DNA of 61,964 nt from contig NZ_FNAJ01000026.1 in NCBI RefSeq assembly GCF_900101905.1, positions 1 through 61,964 of the forward strand, in the 5' to 3' direction. A program made the position numbers and the translations under genes. This document shows, piece after piece, positions 8,238 through 17,587 of this stretch. The notes beneath the pieces were generated by a model that did not search any database, was not told the origin of the DNA, and saw nothing but the letters and a program-made list of their open reading frames with translations. Source of the stretch: Myxococcus virescens. GTDB lineage: Bacteria; Myxococcota; Myxococcia; Myxococcales; Myxococcaceae. Position 1 is the stretch's first letter; each line of letters opens with the position of its first letter.

Positions 8238-8960
8238 ATGGGACGCATTTTCGAGACACGCAAGGCCACGATGATGGCCCGCTGGAACAAGATGGCGAAG
8301 GTGTTCACGCGGATCAGCAAGGACATCGCCATCGCGGTGAAGGCGGGTGGGCCCAATCCCGATTCGAACTCCACGCTGCGCCGGGTGCTCCAGAACGCCC
8401 GCGCCGCGAACATGCCGAAGGACAAGGTCGACGCGGCCATCAAGCGCGCGAGCGGCCAGTCGGCGACCGACTACGAAATCGTGCTCTATGAGGGCTACGC
8501 GCCCCACGGCATCGCGCTGCTGGTGGAGACGGCGACGGACAACGTCGTGCGCACCGTGGCCAACGTGCGCATGCACTTCAACAAGCACAGCGGGAACCTG
8601 GGCACCACGGGCAGCGTGGCCTTCATGTTCCAGCGCATGGGCGTGTTCCGGTTGAACCCGGAGGGGTTGGACCTGGACTCGCTGGAGCTGGAGCTCATCG
8701 ACCATGGCCTCCAGGAGATGGGCGAGGGCGTGGGAGAGAAGGGCGAGAAGCAGATCATCATCCGCTCCGCCTTCGCCGACTTCGGCCAGCTCCAGGCCGC
8801 CATCGAGGCCAAGGGCCTGGTGCCTGTCTCGGCGGACTCCGAGTACGTGGCGCTGAACCCCATCGAGCTGCCCGAGGACAAGGCCACCGAGGTGCTGGAG
8901 CTCGTGGACGCGCTGGAGCAGGACGACGACGTCCAGCGCGTGTTCCACAACCTGGCGTGA
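8238..8960 (+). CDS. YebC/TACO1-family protein
   Basis: A full-length 240-residue YebC-family protein: SKDIAIAVKAGGPNPDSNSTLRRVLQNARAANMPKDKVDAAIKRASG, then YEGYAPHGIALLVETATDNVVRTVANVRMHFNKHSGNLGTTGSVAFMF. Members bind DNA as regulators or, as shown for TACO1 and some bacterial YebC proteins, help ribosomes through polyproline-type stalls. The N-terminus is MGRIFETRKATMMARWNKMAKVFTR, not the usual MAGHSKWANIKHRK; this variant is shared by a subgroup of the family. There is no ruvC or other Holliday-junction gene nearby, unlike in many gamma-proteobacteria. Confidence 0.9.
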   Translation: MGRIFETRKATMMARWNKMAKVFTRISKDIAIAVKAGGPNPDSNSTLRRVLQNARAANMPKDKVDAAIKRASGQSATDYEIVLYEGYAPHGIALLVETATDNVVRTVANVRMHFNKHSGNLGTTGSVAFMFQRMGVFRLNPEGLDLDSLELELIDHGLQEMGEGVGEKGEKQIIIRSAFADFGQLQAAIEAKGLVPVSADSEYVALNPIELPEDKATEVLELVDALEQDDDVQRVFHNLA

Positions 8961-8972
8961 GGCAGGAGGCCG

Positions 8973-8998
8973 GGCCGGCCCTCGAGTCAGGGCCGGTC
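8973..8998. terminator. Hairpin terminator between yebC-like gene and msrA
   Basis: Stem of 10 pairs with one G-U (8973-8982 with 8989-8998) and a 6-base loop. It starts 12 bases after the YebC stop and could also serve the convergent msrA gene. Confidence 0.65.
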
Positions 8999-9096
8999 CA
9001 GCCGGGGTCTCAGGCGGGCGTCAGCCGAGCCTGGCGCGGAAGCCAGTCGAGGTTGGTGTGTTTGTCTTTGTTTGCGTCCAACGCCGGTGTCTGGTT

Positions 9097-9753
<657 letters not shown>

Positions 9754-9848
9754 GCCCCAGGCATAGCGGCCTGGCGTTCGCGATTCACCCCCAGAAGGGG
9801 CTGGCGTGCGGGCAGCGGGTGGCCGGCCGTCCCGCCTGCCGCGCTGCT

Positions 9849-11894
9849 TCACGCGCCCCCGAGCGTCGTGAGGGTGCGGGGCCAGTGGACGGTGAAGGTG
9901 GTGCCCTGGTCCCGGTTGGAGCGGACCTCCACGCGGCCCCCGTGTGCGCCGACAATCTGGCTGACGATGTAGAGGCCCAGGCCCAGGCTGCGTTTCTTCC
10001 TCGCGACGTCCTGCGGTGGCGCCGTTGCGGGCATGTTCTTGAACGGGTCGAACAGGCGCGGCATCAGCTCGGGCGCAATCGGCTCGCCGGTGTTGTGGAC
10101 CTTCAGCACCACCTCATCCGCCTCTCCGCGCACCGTGACACACACCGGTCTGTCTTCCTGGCCATGCTGGAGGGCGTTGGCCACCAGGTTGCCCAGCACC
10201 TGTGACACGCGGTCCGGGTCCCAGTTCCCTCGGGTGTCTCCGCTCGCCTCGAACACCAGCGAGCGCTCCGGGGCGCTGACCCGGAGCTCTTCCAGCGTCG
10301 CCTGGCATACCTCCGCGAAGTCCATGGGCTGGCGGGCCACCGGAAGCCCCCCGCCCAGGCGGGTGCGGGCGAAGTCGAGGATGTCCGTAATCATGCGCCC
10401 CATGCGCGCGGTGGCCTTGCGGATGCGGTCCACGGCGCGACGCTCGGGGGGAGTCAGGTCCTCGGACCGCGTCAGCTGGAAGGCCGAGGCGTTGATGGCG
10501 TTGAGCGGGTTGCGCAGGTCGTGTCCCAACACCGCCATGAGTTGTTCCCGGAAGTCCACCGCCCGCTGGAGCACGGCCTCGGCCCGCTTGTGGTGGGAGA
10601 CATCCACCACCGTGCAGCTCAAGCCCAGCACCCCTTGGTCGGGCGTGCGGACCGGGTGGAAGCTGGCCTGGAAGGTCCGGGCATCTCCAGGGATGGTGAA
10701 CTCGACGGCGTCCACGGGTTCACCTGTCTCAATCGTGCGGCGGAACAGGGGCTCGAACGTGCCCACGGCCGTCACGGGAGCCATCTCCCGGAAGCGGCGG
10801 CCCAGGTGGGCTTCCGGCGAGTGGCCATCGATGTCCGCCATGGCCTGGTTGATGCGCACGAAGCGCAACTCCCGGTCCAGCTGGGCGATGCCCAGAGGTG
10901 TGGAGGCCAGCAGCGCGTCCAGCTGCGCCAGCGAGCGCTGGGCGTCCGCGTGGGCCTGGCGCTCGCGGGCCCGGAGCCGGGCCTGCACCAGGTGCGCGGT
11001 GGCTCGCTGCGCCATGGTCCGGAACAAGAGGGCGTCCGGCTCGGAGAAGACGAAGGCGGTGCGCGAGCACATGTACGCCATGCCCAGGAGTTGGTCGCCA
11101 TCCAGCAGGGGCACGCCGTACACGGCGCGCAGCCCTTCCTGCTTCAGCGTGGGCAGCACCACGCGAGGGTCCGTGGACGCTGAGCGCAGCGTCAGGGGCT
11201 GACGCTGGCGGAGCACCTCGCCCACGAATCCTTCCTCCCGCTCCAGCGACACGCCGAGCGCCTCGTCCGCGCCCAGGCCCACCGCGGCGCGCACCACCAG
11301 CGCGTCGCCTTCCACCAGCACGAACGCCGCCGAGTCGACCGAGAGCGCGGACTCCACCAGGACGGTGAGCAGCCGCGAGGGGAGGCTGGCCATGGAAGGG
11401 CTGTCCAGCGCGGCCTGCGTCATCCGGTCCAGGGCCTGGAGGATGCGCTGCCGCCCCTGGGAGAAGGACGTCACCGTCCGGGTGACAATCCGGTCCAGCG
11501 CGTCCTCCATCCGCTCCAACTCGCCCGGCGCGGGGCAGGCCGCTTCGGCTTCCATCCTGTGGAGGATGCACTTGCGCAGGAGCGCGTACTCGGACGCCAC
11601 TTGGCCCAGGTCGAAGCCGGCGTCCAGCCGGGACATCGCGTGCTCGTCCGGCACCGTGGTGAGGATTTCGTCCGGGCCGTGGTCGATGATGTCCGCGAGC
11701 ATGTTGAGCAACTGGGGCATGTGGTCCAGCAGCCACGAAGGCTGCGCCGCGTGTCCCACGTGAAACGCTCGCATGGCCCGCTGCCAGTCCTCCAGCACCT
11801 CCTCCTGGTGAGCGCGCAGGAACGCCGCCGCCTTGAGCGTCCGAGCCCCGGAGGCCTCCTTGTCACCCGCTGTGCGTGACTCTGTCTCCAGCAT
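9849..11894 (-). CDS. Sensor histidine kinase with GAF and PAS domains
   Basis: A 681-residue soluble kinase. An RsbRD-like helical N-terminal domain (about 20-150) precedes a GAF domain (about 170-305), a PAS domain (about 325-435), HisKA with the H-box VLGHDLRNPL (His458), and HATPase_c with the N-box QVLGNLVANALQHG and GLGLYIVSQIVGAHGG. The D-box reads HNTGEP, a substitution common in this kinase subgroup, so it is probably active. No membrane segment is seen; the stimulus would be cytoplasmic. No response regulator is adjacent, as is frequent in myxobacteria. ATG 11894 has a GGGAGG ribosome binding site; the open frame upstream to 13031 is the antisense shadow of the divergent gene. Confidence 0.9.
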   Translation of the reverse strand: MLETESRTAGDKEASGARTLKAAAFLRAHQEEVLEDWQRAMRAFHVGHAAQPSWLLDHMPQLLNMLADIIDHGPDEILTTVPDEHAMSRLDAGFDLGQVASEYALLRKCILHRMEAEAACPAPGELERMEDALDRIVTRTVTSFSQGRQRILQALDRMTQAALDSPSMASLPSRLLTVLVESALSVDSAAFVLVEGDALVVRAAVGLGADEALGVSLEREEGFVGEVLRQRQPLTLRSASTDPRVVLPTLKQEGLRAVYGVPLLDGDQLLGMAYMCSRTAFVFSEPDALLFRTMAQRATAHLVQARLRARERQAHADAQRSLAQLDALLASTPLGIAQLDRELRFVRINQAMADIDGHSPEAHLGRRFREMAPVTAVGTFEPLFRRTIETGEPVDAVEFTIPGDARTFQASFHPVRTPDQGVLGLSCTVVDVSHHKRAEAVLQRAVDFREQLMAVLGHDLRNPLNAINASAFQLTRSEDLTPPERRAVDRIRKATARMGRMITDILDFARTRLGGGLPVARQPMDFAEVCQATLEELRVSAPERSLVFEASGDTRGNWDPDRVSQVLGNLVANALQHGQEDRPVCVTVRGEADEVVLKVHNTGEPIAPELMPRLFDPFKNMPATAPPQDVARKKRSLGLGLYIVSQIVGAHGGRVEVRSNRDQGTTFTVHWPRTLTTLGGA

Positions 11895-12125
11895 CACCGG
11901 CCTCCCGAGGCCCTGGGGCCGCCCACCCCGCCGTTCACTTCCATTCTGGGGATGATGGCGCCTGCGTGCCTCGTCCCACCGTCGCTGGAGGCGGGCCCGG
12001 TGGATGCCACCCCGGGCGGCACGGCGGCGCACTGTCCGCTCGGACGTCCAACTTCGGGCGCTTGCCACCGTGGCCGTGTGCTGGGAGCTGTGGGCCCGCA
12101 CGGGCTCGGTTAGGGTGTCTGCAAG

Positions 12126-13088
12126 ATGCGCACGCTCCTGCTGACCCGCTCCGACGTCTCCCGCAACCTGCAGGCTCCTCTCTTGCTGGAGGACATGCGA
12201 GAGGCCTTCCGCACCGACGCCCTGGCACGCACCGTGGCACCGCAGCGCGCTCGGGCCCCCCTCCATGCCGAGGGCACCGCCCTGGTGCTGTTCCCTGGCA
12301 GCCTGCCATCCATCCCCGCCTACTCCGTGAAGGTGCACGCGAAGTTCCCCGGCCAGTCGCCGGCGATTCGAGGCGTGATGCACCTGCACGACGTTGCTAC
12401 CGGCCAGGTGATGGCGGTGATGGACGCCGGCCACCTGACGGCGGTGCGTACGGGCGTGGTGGGCGCGCTGTCGGCGGACGTGCTGGCGCGGCCGGACGCG
12501 GGCCGGGTGGCGCTCATCGGCGCGGGCCGGCAGGCGGTGTTGCAGCTCAAGTCGTTGCGGCTGGTGCGCTCGCTGACGCACGTGCGGGTGTTCGACACGG
12601 CGCCGGAGCGCTCGCTCGCCTTCGCCACGCGCATGTACCAGGAGTTGAACCTGCCGGTGCGGATGGCGGAGTCCATGGAGGAGGCCGTCTCCGACGCGGA
12701 CATCATCGTGACGGCGACGTGGAGCCGTCACCCCTTCCTGCACCCCGGCATGGTGCGGCCAGGCACGCACATCATCGCGCTGGGCGCGGACGAGCCGGGC
12801 AAGGCCGAGCTGTCCGCGGAGCTGCTCCGTCAGTCGCGGTTCGTCGTCGACCACCGGGGCCTGTCGGTGTCCACCGGCGCCGCGGGCGCGGTGGGGCTGG
12901 GTGAGGAGGCCATCCACGCGGAGCTGGGTGAGGTGCTGGCTGGCCTGAAGCCCGGGCGCACGTCCGAGGACGACGTCACCGTCTTCGCGGCGGTGGGGCT
13001 GCCCTTCCAGGACCTGGCGGCGGCCTGGCACGTCTACCAGTCGGCCCAGGGCGACGACGCCGTGAGCGGGGTGGACTTCGACGCATGA
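12126..13088 (+). CDS. Ornithine cyclodeaminase/mu-crystallin family protein
   Basis: The 320-residue protein is a full-length member of the family: the substrate-side motif YSVKVHAKFPGQSP, MDAGHLTAVRTG, the NAD(P)-binding VALIGAGRQAVLQL, and DADIIVTATWSRHPFL. Members are NAD(P)-dependent: ornithine cyclodeaminase makes proline, others reduce imines or make alanine. The exact substrate is not readable. The gene is transcribed away from the histidine kinase (231-bp shared upstream region) and overlaps the start of the UMF1-type transporter by 4 bases (ATGA), so enzyme and transporter are co-translated. Confidence 0.88.
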   Translation: MRTLLLTRSDVSRNLQAPLLLEDMREAFRTDALARTVAPQRARAPLHAEGTALVLFPGSLPSIPAYSVKVHAKFPGQSPAIRGVMHLHDVATGQVMAVMDAGHLTAVRTGVVGALSADVLARPDAGRVALIGAGRQAVLQLKSLRLVRSLTHVRVFDTAPERSLAFATRMYQELNLPVRMAESMEEAVSDADIIVTATWSRHPFLHPGMVRPGTHIIALGADEPGKAELSAELLRQSRFVVDHRGLSVSTGAAGAVGLGEEAIHAELGEVLAGLKPGRTSEDDVTVFAAVGLPFQDLAAAWHVYQSAQGDDAVSGVDFDA

Positions 13089-14473
13089 GGCGCAGGGTGC
13101 TGGGGCTCCTGTCGCGCATCGGCCTGACGCGGCCCGCGCTGCGTGCGTGGGCGATGTACGACTGGGCGAACTCGGCCTTCATCACCACCGTCGTCACGGT
13201 GGTGTTCCCGCTCTACTACGCCTCCGTGGCGGCGGAGGGACTTCCGCGCGAGGTGGCCACCAGTCGCTTCGCCACCGCCACCGCGGTGGCGCTGAGCGTG
13301 GTGGCGGTGTTGTCACCGGTCCTGGGCGCGCTGAGCGACCGGGCCGGACGCATCAAGCACATGCTGGGCATCTTCGCGGGCCTGGGCATCGTGTCCACGC
13401 TGGCGCTGGCCACGGTGGGCCCGGGTGATTGGGAATGGGGCCTGCTGCTCTTCGGCCTGGGCAACGTGGGCGTGACGGGCAGCATCGTGTTCGCGGACGC
13501 GCTCTTGCGGCACATCGCCCGGGACGACGAACTGGACCGTGTGTCCACCGCGGGCTACGCGCTGGGCTACCTGGGCGGCGGTCTGCTGCTGGCCGCGCAG
13601 TTGGTGCTGCTGATGAGGCCCCATTGGTTCGGACTGGCGGACGCGGGGGCCGCCTCGCGCGTGGCCTTCGCCTCCGTGGCGGTGTGGTGGGCCCTCTTCT
13701 CGGTGCCCCTCTTCCGGCGCATCCCCGAGCCGAAACCGGACGTGTCCATCCAACGTCCTCCGCTGTCCCTGCGCGGCATCTTCACGCAGCTGGCGGGCAC
13801 GCTGGGCGGGCTGCGCCAGCACCGTCAGGCCTTCCTGCTGCTGGTGGCCTATCTGCTCTACAGCGACGGCATCGGCACCATCATCCGCTTGTCCACGCTG
13901 TACGGGACGGAGCTGGGCATTGGCCGGGGCGCGCTGATTGGTGCGTTGCTGCTGACGCAGGTGGTGGGTGTGCCGTGCGCGGTGCTGTTCGGCCGGGCCG
14001 CGGGGCGGGTGGGGGTGAAGCGCGCGCTGATGTTCGCCCTGTCGGTGTACGTGGGGGTGACGTTCCTGGGCTACTTCATGCGCACGCCGGTGCACTTCTT
14101 CGCGCTCGCGTTGCTGGTGGGCATGGTGCAGGGCGGCAGTCAGGCCTTGAGCCGTTCGCTCTTCGCGCAGATGGTGCCCCGGGACAGGGCGGCGGAGTTC
14201 TTCGGCCTCTTCAGCGTCTTCGAGAAAGTCACAGCGGTGGCGGGCCCGCTGGTGTTCGCGGCCACGGTGGAGCTGACGGGCTCCAGCCGGCAGGCGGTGC
14301 TGTCCCTGCTCTTCTTCTTCGTGTCGGGCGCGGCGGTGCTGTCCCGGGTGGACGTGGCCGCGGGGCGACGCGCGGCCCGCGAGGCGGAGGCGCGTGCCGG
14401 ATGGCGCGGCGACGGTGCACCGGAGGCCACCGCTGCCCCGGAGGGCGCGCCGGACGCGAGCCGCGGCGTCTGA
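13085..14473 (+). CDS. MFS transporter, UMF1 (Atg22-like) family
   Basis: A 462-residue integral membrane protein with 11-12 hydrophobic segments and the UMF1 signature AMYDWANSAFITTVVTVVFPLYY at residues 20-42, plus VLGALSDRAGRIKHMLG and GGSQALSRSLFAQMVPRDRAAEFFGLFSVFEK. The family is related to the yeast vacuolar amino-acid exporter Atg22. Together with the overlapping ornithine cyclodeaminase-like gene this hints at amino-acid handling, but the substrate is unknown. The C-terminal tail is Ala/Arg-rich and probably cytoplasmic. The stop is 4 bases from the end of the convergent DUF2171 gene. Confidence 0.9.
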   Translation: MRRRVLGLLSRIGLTRPALRAWAMYDWANSAFITTVVTVVFPLYYASVAAEGLPREVATSRFATATAVALSVVAVLSPVLGALSDRAGRIKHMLGIFAGLGIVSTLALATVGPGDWEWGLLLFGLGNVGVTGSIVFADALLRHIARDDELDRVSTAGYALGYLGGGLLLAAQLVLLMRPHWFGLADAGAASRVAFASVAVWWALFSVPLFRRIPEPKPDVSIQRPPLSLRGIFTQLAGTLGGLRQHRQAFLLLVAYLLYSDGIGTIIRLSTLYGTELGIGRGALIGALLLTQVVGVPCAVLFGRAAGRVGVKRALMFALSVYVGVTFLGYFMRTPVHFFALALLVGMVQGGSQALSRSLFAQMVPRDRAAEFFGLFSVFEKVTAVAGPLVFAATVELTGSSRQAVLSLLFFFVSGAAVLSRVDVAAGRRAAREAEARAGWRGDGAPEATAAPEGAPDASRGV

Positions 14474-14477
14474 GTCG

Positions 14478-14720
14478 TCAGTGCTTCGTGGGCGGGACTT
14501 CCCGGGGCGCGGAGAAGAGGCTGTCCCGCCCGTGATTGAGCACGACTTCTCCGCCCACGACTTCACGCACGTCCGCCAGGGCCACCGCGAAGTCATGCCG
14601 GCGGATGAGGCCCTTCTCCACGATGAGCTCATCCCCCTTCATCTCGATGATGCGTCCGAGAACGTGCCCGTCGTTGCCGCGCACCTTCATCCCCTTGTGG
14701 ATTTCCGAACGACTGAACAT
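14478..14720 (-). CDS. DUF2171-like small protein
   Basis: An 80-residue protein with a PRC-barrel-like beta pattern: IHKGMKVRGNDGHVLGRIIEMKGDELIVEKGLIRRHDFAVALADVREVVGGEVVLN. It matches my memory of the DUF2171 family, small proteins of unknown function often linked to stress-inducible loci. It is complete, cytoplasmic and convergent with the transporter gene. The intergenic region upstream (14721-14963) holds a 7-bp GC hairpin at 14845-14863 but no other gene. Confidence 0.75.
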   Translation of the reverse strand: MFSRSEIHKGMKVRGNDGHVLGRIIEMKGDELIVEKGLIRRHDFAVALADVREVVGGEVVLNHGRDSLFSAPREVPPTKH

Positions 14721-14963
14721 GGTTGCCTCCCCCAGGGCGGTCCGTGGAGCCCCGTGCGCGAAAGCTGGCTTTCACCCCGCAAGCTGGCAGCGGACAGGCG
14801 GGGCGCCGCACCGGCGAAGCCCGCGTGAGATGCACGGCGAGCAGGCGCCCGGTCAGGGCGCCCGTGGGTGCCTGCCTGGCTGCCCGGCGTTCCACCCGTG
14901 CGGGGCTCTGGCCCGGGTGGCCGCCCGCCAGGACGTGGCCATCTTCGCCCCTGGGAGGTGCAC

Positions 14964-15257
14964 ATGGTCGTTGGTTTCTTGGCGTCGCGGCCGGGGCGGT
15001 GGCTCCGCATCGTGACGGGCGCTGGGATGGTGGTGGGCGGTCTGGCGGCAGGGACGTCGCGAGGCGCGGCGGTGGCGCTCGTGGGCCTGGGGCCCCTGGT
15101 GGCCGCGGCCCTGGACTGGGTGCCCACGGCGGCGCTCTTCGGTCTGCCCATGGACGGCCCGACGCTGCGGCGCGAGCTGGGGGTGTCCGACGAGGCGTCG
15201 TTGTTGGAGGGCTTCCCTCGCGCGTCCATGCGGGACGTCTCGCCGACGCTTCACTGA
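14964..15257 (+). CDS. DUF2892/YgaP-like small membrane protein
   Basis: A 97-residue protein with two hydrophobic segments, RIVTGAGMVVGGLAAG and AAVALVGLGPLVAAALDWVPTAALFGLP. The arrangement resembles DUF2892 (the membrane part of YgaP), which is a pair of helices with an RxxRxxxGxxLxxxG start. ATG 14964 has a strong GGAGGTG ribosome binding site 5 bases upstream; the frame is open back to 14868 but without support. The C-terminal 30 residues (LRRELGVSDEASLLEGFPRAS) are polar. Function unknown. Confidence 0.72.
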   Translation: MVVGFLASRPGRWLRIVTGAGMVVGGLAAGTSRGAAVALVGLGPLVAAALDWVPTAALFGLPMDGPTLRRELGVSDEASLLEGFPRASMRDVSPTLH

Positions 15258-15288
15258 AGGACGGCCCGCCGCGCCGGGCCTTGGGGGC

Positions 15289-16209
15289 TCATGGGGAGAC
15301 GGGCTCCGCGGCGGCATGGGGCCACGCGGGAGAAGTCAGGGCGCTCCAGTCCTGTCCGCGCGCCCAGTCCTCGAAGGTGTGCCAGCGGACCTCCGGGAAG
15401 CGGTGCCGCAGCGTGAGGACGTCCGCCTGGTAGCCCTTGCGGTCCAGCCACTCGTACATGGCGGCCAGGTCCTCGCTGCGCTCGCGGATGTAGTCCAGGG
15501 GAAGCTGCTCGTAGTGGATGCGGTGGCCGCTCACCATGGACAGCAGCCCGGCGGCCTGCTGGCCCGTCACCTCGTCGGAGGCCACCTCGATGCGTTGTTC
15601 CTCGAAGCGCTCCGGCTCCTCCATGACGCGGACGGAGAAGGCCGCGAGGTCCTCCAGGGCCACCATCTGCAGGCCGCGCGTGGGCCACAGGCCCATGGCG
15701 AGCACGCCCGCCTTCAGCCCCTCTTCGAACATGCCGCTGGTGAAGTTCTCCATGAAGAAGGTGGGGCCGAGGATGGTGTAGGGCAGGCCGCTGCCGCGCA
15801 CGTGCATCTCGATGCGGTGCTTGCTGTCGAAGTGGGGGATGCCCGTCAGGCGGTCCGCTCCGGCCACCGACGAGTAGACGTAGTGCTGTACGCGCGCGAG
15901 CCGGGCCGCGTCCGCCAGGTTCTTCCCGTGGCGGACCTCCGCCTGCACGCCGCCCGGGCCAAAGGGCGTGGCGGTGGCGAACATGGTGTCCATGTCCTGG
16001 GCCGCTTGGGCGATGGCGTCCAGGTCGTCGTAGTCCCCGACGACCAGCTCGGCGCCGAGCGACTCGAGCTCGCGGGCGGTGGGGGAGTCCGCGTGGTGGA
16101 TGAAGGCGGTGACGCGGTGGCCGCGCTGCAAGAGCTTCCGTGCGACGGCACCCCCCTGCTGGCCAGTGGCGCCGGTAACGAGCACGGAGCGTGAGAAACC
16201 CATGGGCAT
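15289..16209 (-). CDS. NmrA-like NAD(P)-binding protein
   Basis: A 306-residue atypical short-chain dehydrogenase. It begins with SVLVTGATGQQGGAVARKLLQRGHRVTAFIHH (GxxGxxG nucleotide binding) and continues with AELVVGDYDDLDAIAQAAQDMDTMF and YVYSSVAGADR, the pattern of NmrA/HSCARG proteins. These bind NAD(P) and act as redox sensors or regulators more often than as enzymes; the canonical YxxxK is not obvious. ATG 16209 has a GAGGTG ribosome binding site; ATG 16203 is possible. A weak hairpin at 15263-15280 lies between this gene and the convergent DUF2892-like gene. Confidence 0.83.
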   Translation of the reverse strand: MPMGFSRSVLVTGATGQQGGAVARKLLQRGHRVTAFIHHADSPTARELESLGAELVVGDYDDLDAIAQAAQDMDTMFATATPFGPGGVQAEVRHGKNLADAARLARVQHYVYSSVAGADRLTGIPHFDSKHRIEMHVRGSGLPYTILGPTFFMENFTSGMFEEGLKAGVLAMGLWPTRGLQMVALEDLAAFSVRVMEEPERFEEQRIEVASDEVTGQQAAGLLSMVSGHRIHYEQLPLDYIRERSEDLAAMYEWLDRKGYQADVLTLRHRFPEVRWHTFEDWARGQDWSALTSPAWPHAAAEPVSP

Positions 16210-16446
16210 GTGTGCACCTCGTGACGTCAGATGTCCGGAAGTTGGGGATGACGGACGCCGCTGGCGAGCACACCGTGGGCGCATCGAGCCTCACGGCCAG
16301 GGGTTGCCGGGCGGCCGGGCCAGCAGGCGACCTGGGGCGCCTGCTTCCTTCGCGCGCTACCACGTCGTTCCGAAGACGCTTGGGGGCGCTCGGTGCTTGC
16401 TTGGGTGCGGCGTCTTCTCTTGGGAAATGCCATGGTCCCGACCACG

Positions 16447-17061
16447 ATGAGCAAGCGTGACAAGCTTCAGGACTCCGAGCTGGTGGTTGCCGCCCGGGCA
16501 CTCGACGCGGAGTTGGCGCGCTTTGAGTCCCAGGCCGAGCAGCTCGAGAAGGCGCCACTTCAATCCGAGAAGCACCTGGAGCGCGCGTCGGCGATGCTGC
16601 AGGGGCTGGCGGACCTGGACGAGCAGCTCCGGGGGCGGGTGACGGCGCTGGTGGGGGCCATCTCGAAGGTGAGAGATCGGCAGCAGGCGCAGGCCGAGGC
16701 CATCCACCTGCGTGCGCAGGAGCTCCAGCGGCGCACCGAGGTCTTCAAGGACCTGCTCGTGCGCTACGGCGCCCTGGGACAGAACGCGGGCGAGCTGAAC
16801 GTGCAGATGCAGCAGTTCGCGCAGCAGCGGCAGGCGGCGAAGACGCCGGAGGAGAACGCCGCGCTGGCGGGGACCTTCCAGGCGCTCCAGGAGCGGATGT
16901 CCCTGGTGGCGGACGAGGCCCATTCGCTGGCACAGGCCGCGGAGGAGCAGGCGTTCCTCGACGTGGCGCGGCAGGCGGACTCCCTGCGTCAGCAGCTGTT
17001 GTCGGCGCGGAACAAGATGTCGCTGTTGCAGAAGAGCTTCGGCGGCGGGGCGGCTAGCTGA
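16447..17061 (+). CDS. Hypothetical coiled-coil protein
   Basis: A protein of about 204 residues that is almost entirely helical and charged: long heptad-like stretches (RFESQAEQLEKAPLQSEKHL, AIHLRAQELQRRTEVFKDLL, AALAGTFQALQERMSLVADE) without hydrophobic segments. I do not recognise a family; similar proteins occur in myxobacteria. It probably works as a cytoplasmic scaffold or oligomer. The start is uncertain: ATG 16447, ATG 16432 and GTG 16393 are in frame, none with a clear ribosome binding site. The 3' end overlaps the convergent DUF2203 gene by 8 bases. The 237 bases upstream show no other gene. Confidence 0.7.
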   Translation: MSKRDKLQDSELVVAARALDAELARFESQAEQLEKAPLQSEKHLERASAMLQGLADLDEQLRGRVTALVGAISKVRDRQQAQAEAIHLRAQELQRRTEVFKDLLVRYGALGQNAGELNVQMQQFAQQRQAAKTPEENAALAGTFQALQERMSLVADEAHSLAQAAEEQAFLDVARQADSLRQQLLSARNKMSLLQKSFGGGAAS

Positions 17062-17455
17062 GGTACGTGGGGGCGAAGTCGTCCGGGCTTTCGATGGGAC
17101 GCCGTCCCGCGAAACCTTCGAGCAGGGCGTGCCAGTGGGAGACGGCGGGGTCTCCGAAGCGCCAGCACAGGTAGACCTGCTCTCCGCCCCGGTTCGCGCG
17201 GAAGTCCACGAGGCCGTCCGCGCCCTTGATTTCCAGGCCCATCTCCTGGAGCTGGAGGAGCTCGCCGCGGATGCGCTCGAGGAGGGTGTCACGCTCGTCG
17301 CGCAGGGAGGCCAGGCTGGGGTCGTTGGGCCTGGGCGCGGCGCCCAGCTCGTCCGCGAGCTGCTGGGCACGCTCCACCCATGGGCGGACCCGCTCGAAGG
17401 TGCGCGTCAACAGCGGCACCAGCCGGTTGGCTTCTTCCACGCTGAAGTAACGCAT
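17054..17455 (-). CDS. DUF2203 family protein
   Basis: A 133-residue protein: RYFSVEEANRLVPLLTRTFERVRPWVERAQQL, a central helix pair, then GLEIKGADGLVDFRANRGGEQVYLCWRFGDPAVSHWHALLEGFAGRRPI. The latter segment (GxxVDFPxxxxGxxVxLCWxxGExxIxxWH) is diagnostic of DUF2203. Function unknown. ATG 17455 is placed at the conserved start; ATG 17470 and 17476 are alternatives. Confidence 0.88.
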   Translation of the reverse strand: MRYFSVEEANRLVPLLTRTFERVRPWVERAQQLADELGAAPRPNDPSLASLRDERDTLLERIRGELLQLQEMGLEIKGADGLVDFRANRGGEQVYLCWRFGDPAVSHWHALLEGFAGRRPIESPDDFAPTYLS

Positions 17456-17534
17456 TCCCCGAGCATGCATCGGCAAGGCCCATCGCCGCTACTGTTCCGG
17501 CGCACGGGGGGGGGACGTCAGCCTGTCGCCCATT

Positions 17535-17555
17535 CAGCGCTGGGCTGTGTCACGC
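17535..17555. repeat. Direct repeat copy A (duplicated end of the downstream gene)
   Basis: These 21 bases are identical to 18122-18142, which lie inside the 3' end of the protease-like gene. Similarity extends to about 17524-17571 against 18111-18165. The two copies flank the lipoprotein gene 17588-18055. They look like the scar of an insertion or tandem duplication. Confidence 0.8.
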
Positions 17556-17587
17556 GGGGACAGGCCTGCGCTATCTATGGGCGTCAT

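Noticed and set aside
9849..13031. A 1060-codon open frame on the minus strand running through two genes
   Set aside because: Its upper part is antisense to the ornithine cyclodeaminase-like gene and has no conserved sequence; long antisense frames are normal at this GC content. Only the kinase part up to 11894 is real.
14845..14863. Seven-bp GC hairpin upstream of the DUF2892-like gene
   Set aside because: Stems of this size are common by chance in GC-rich intergenic DNA and nothing else supports a role.
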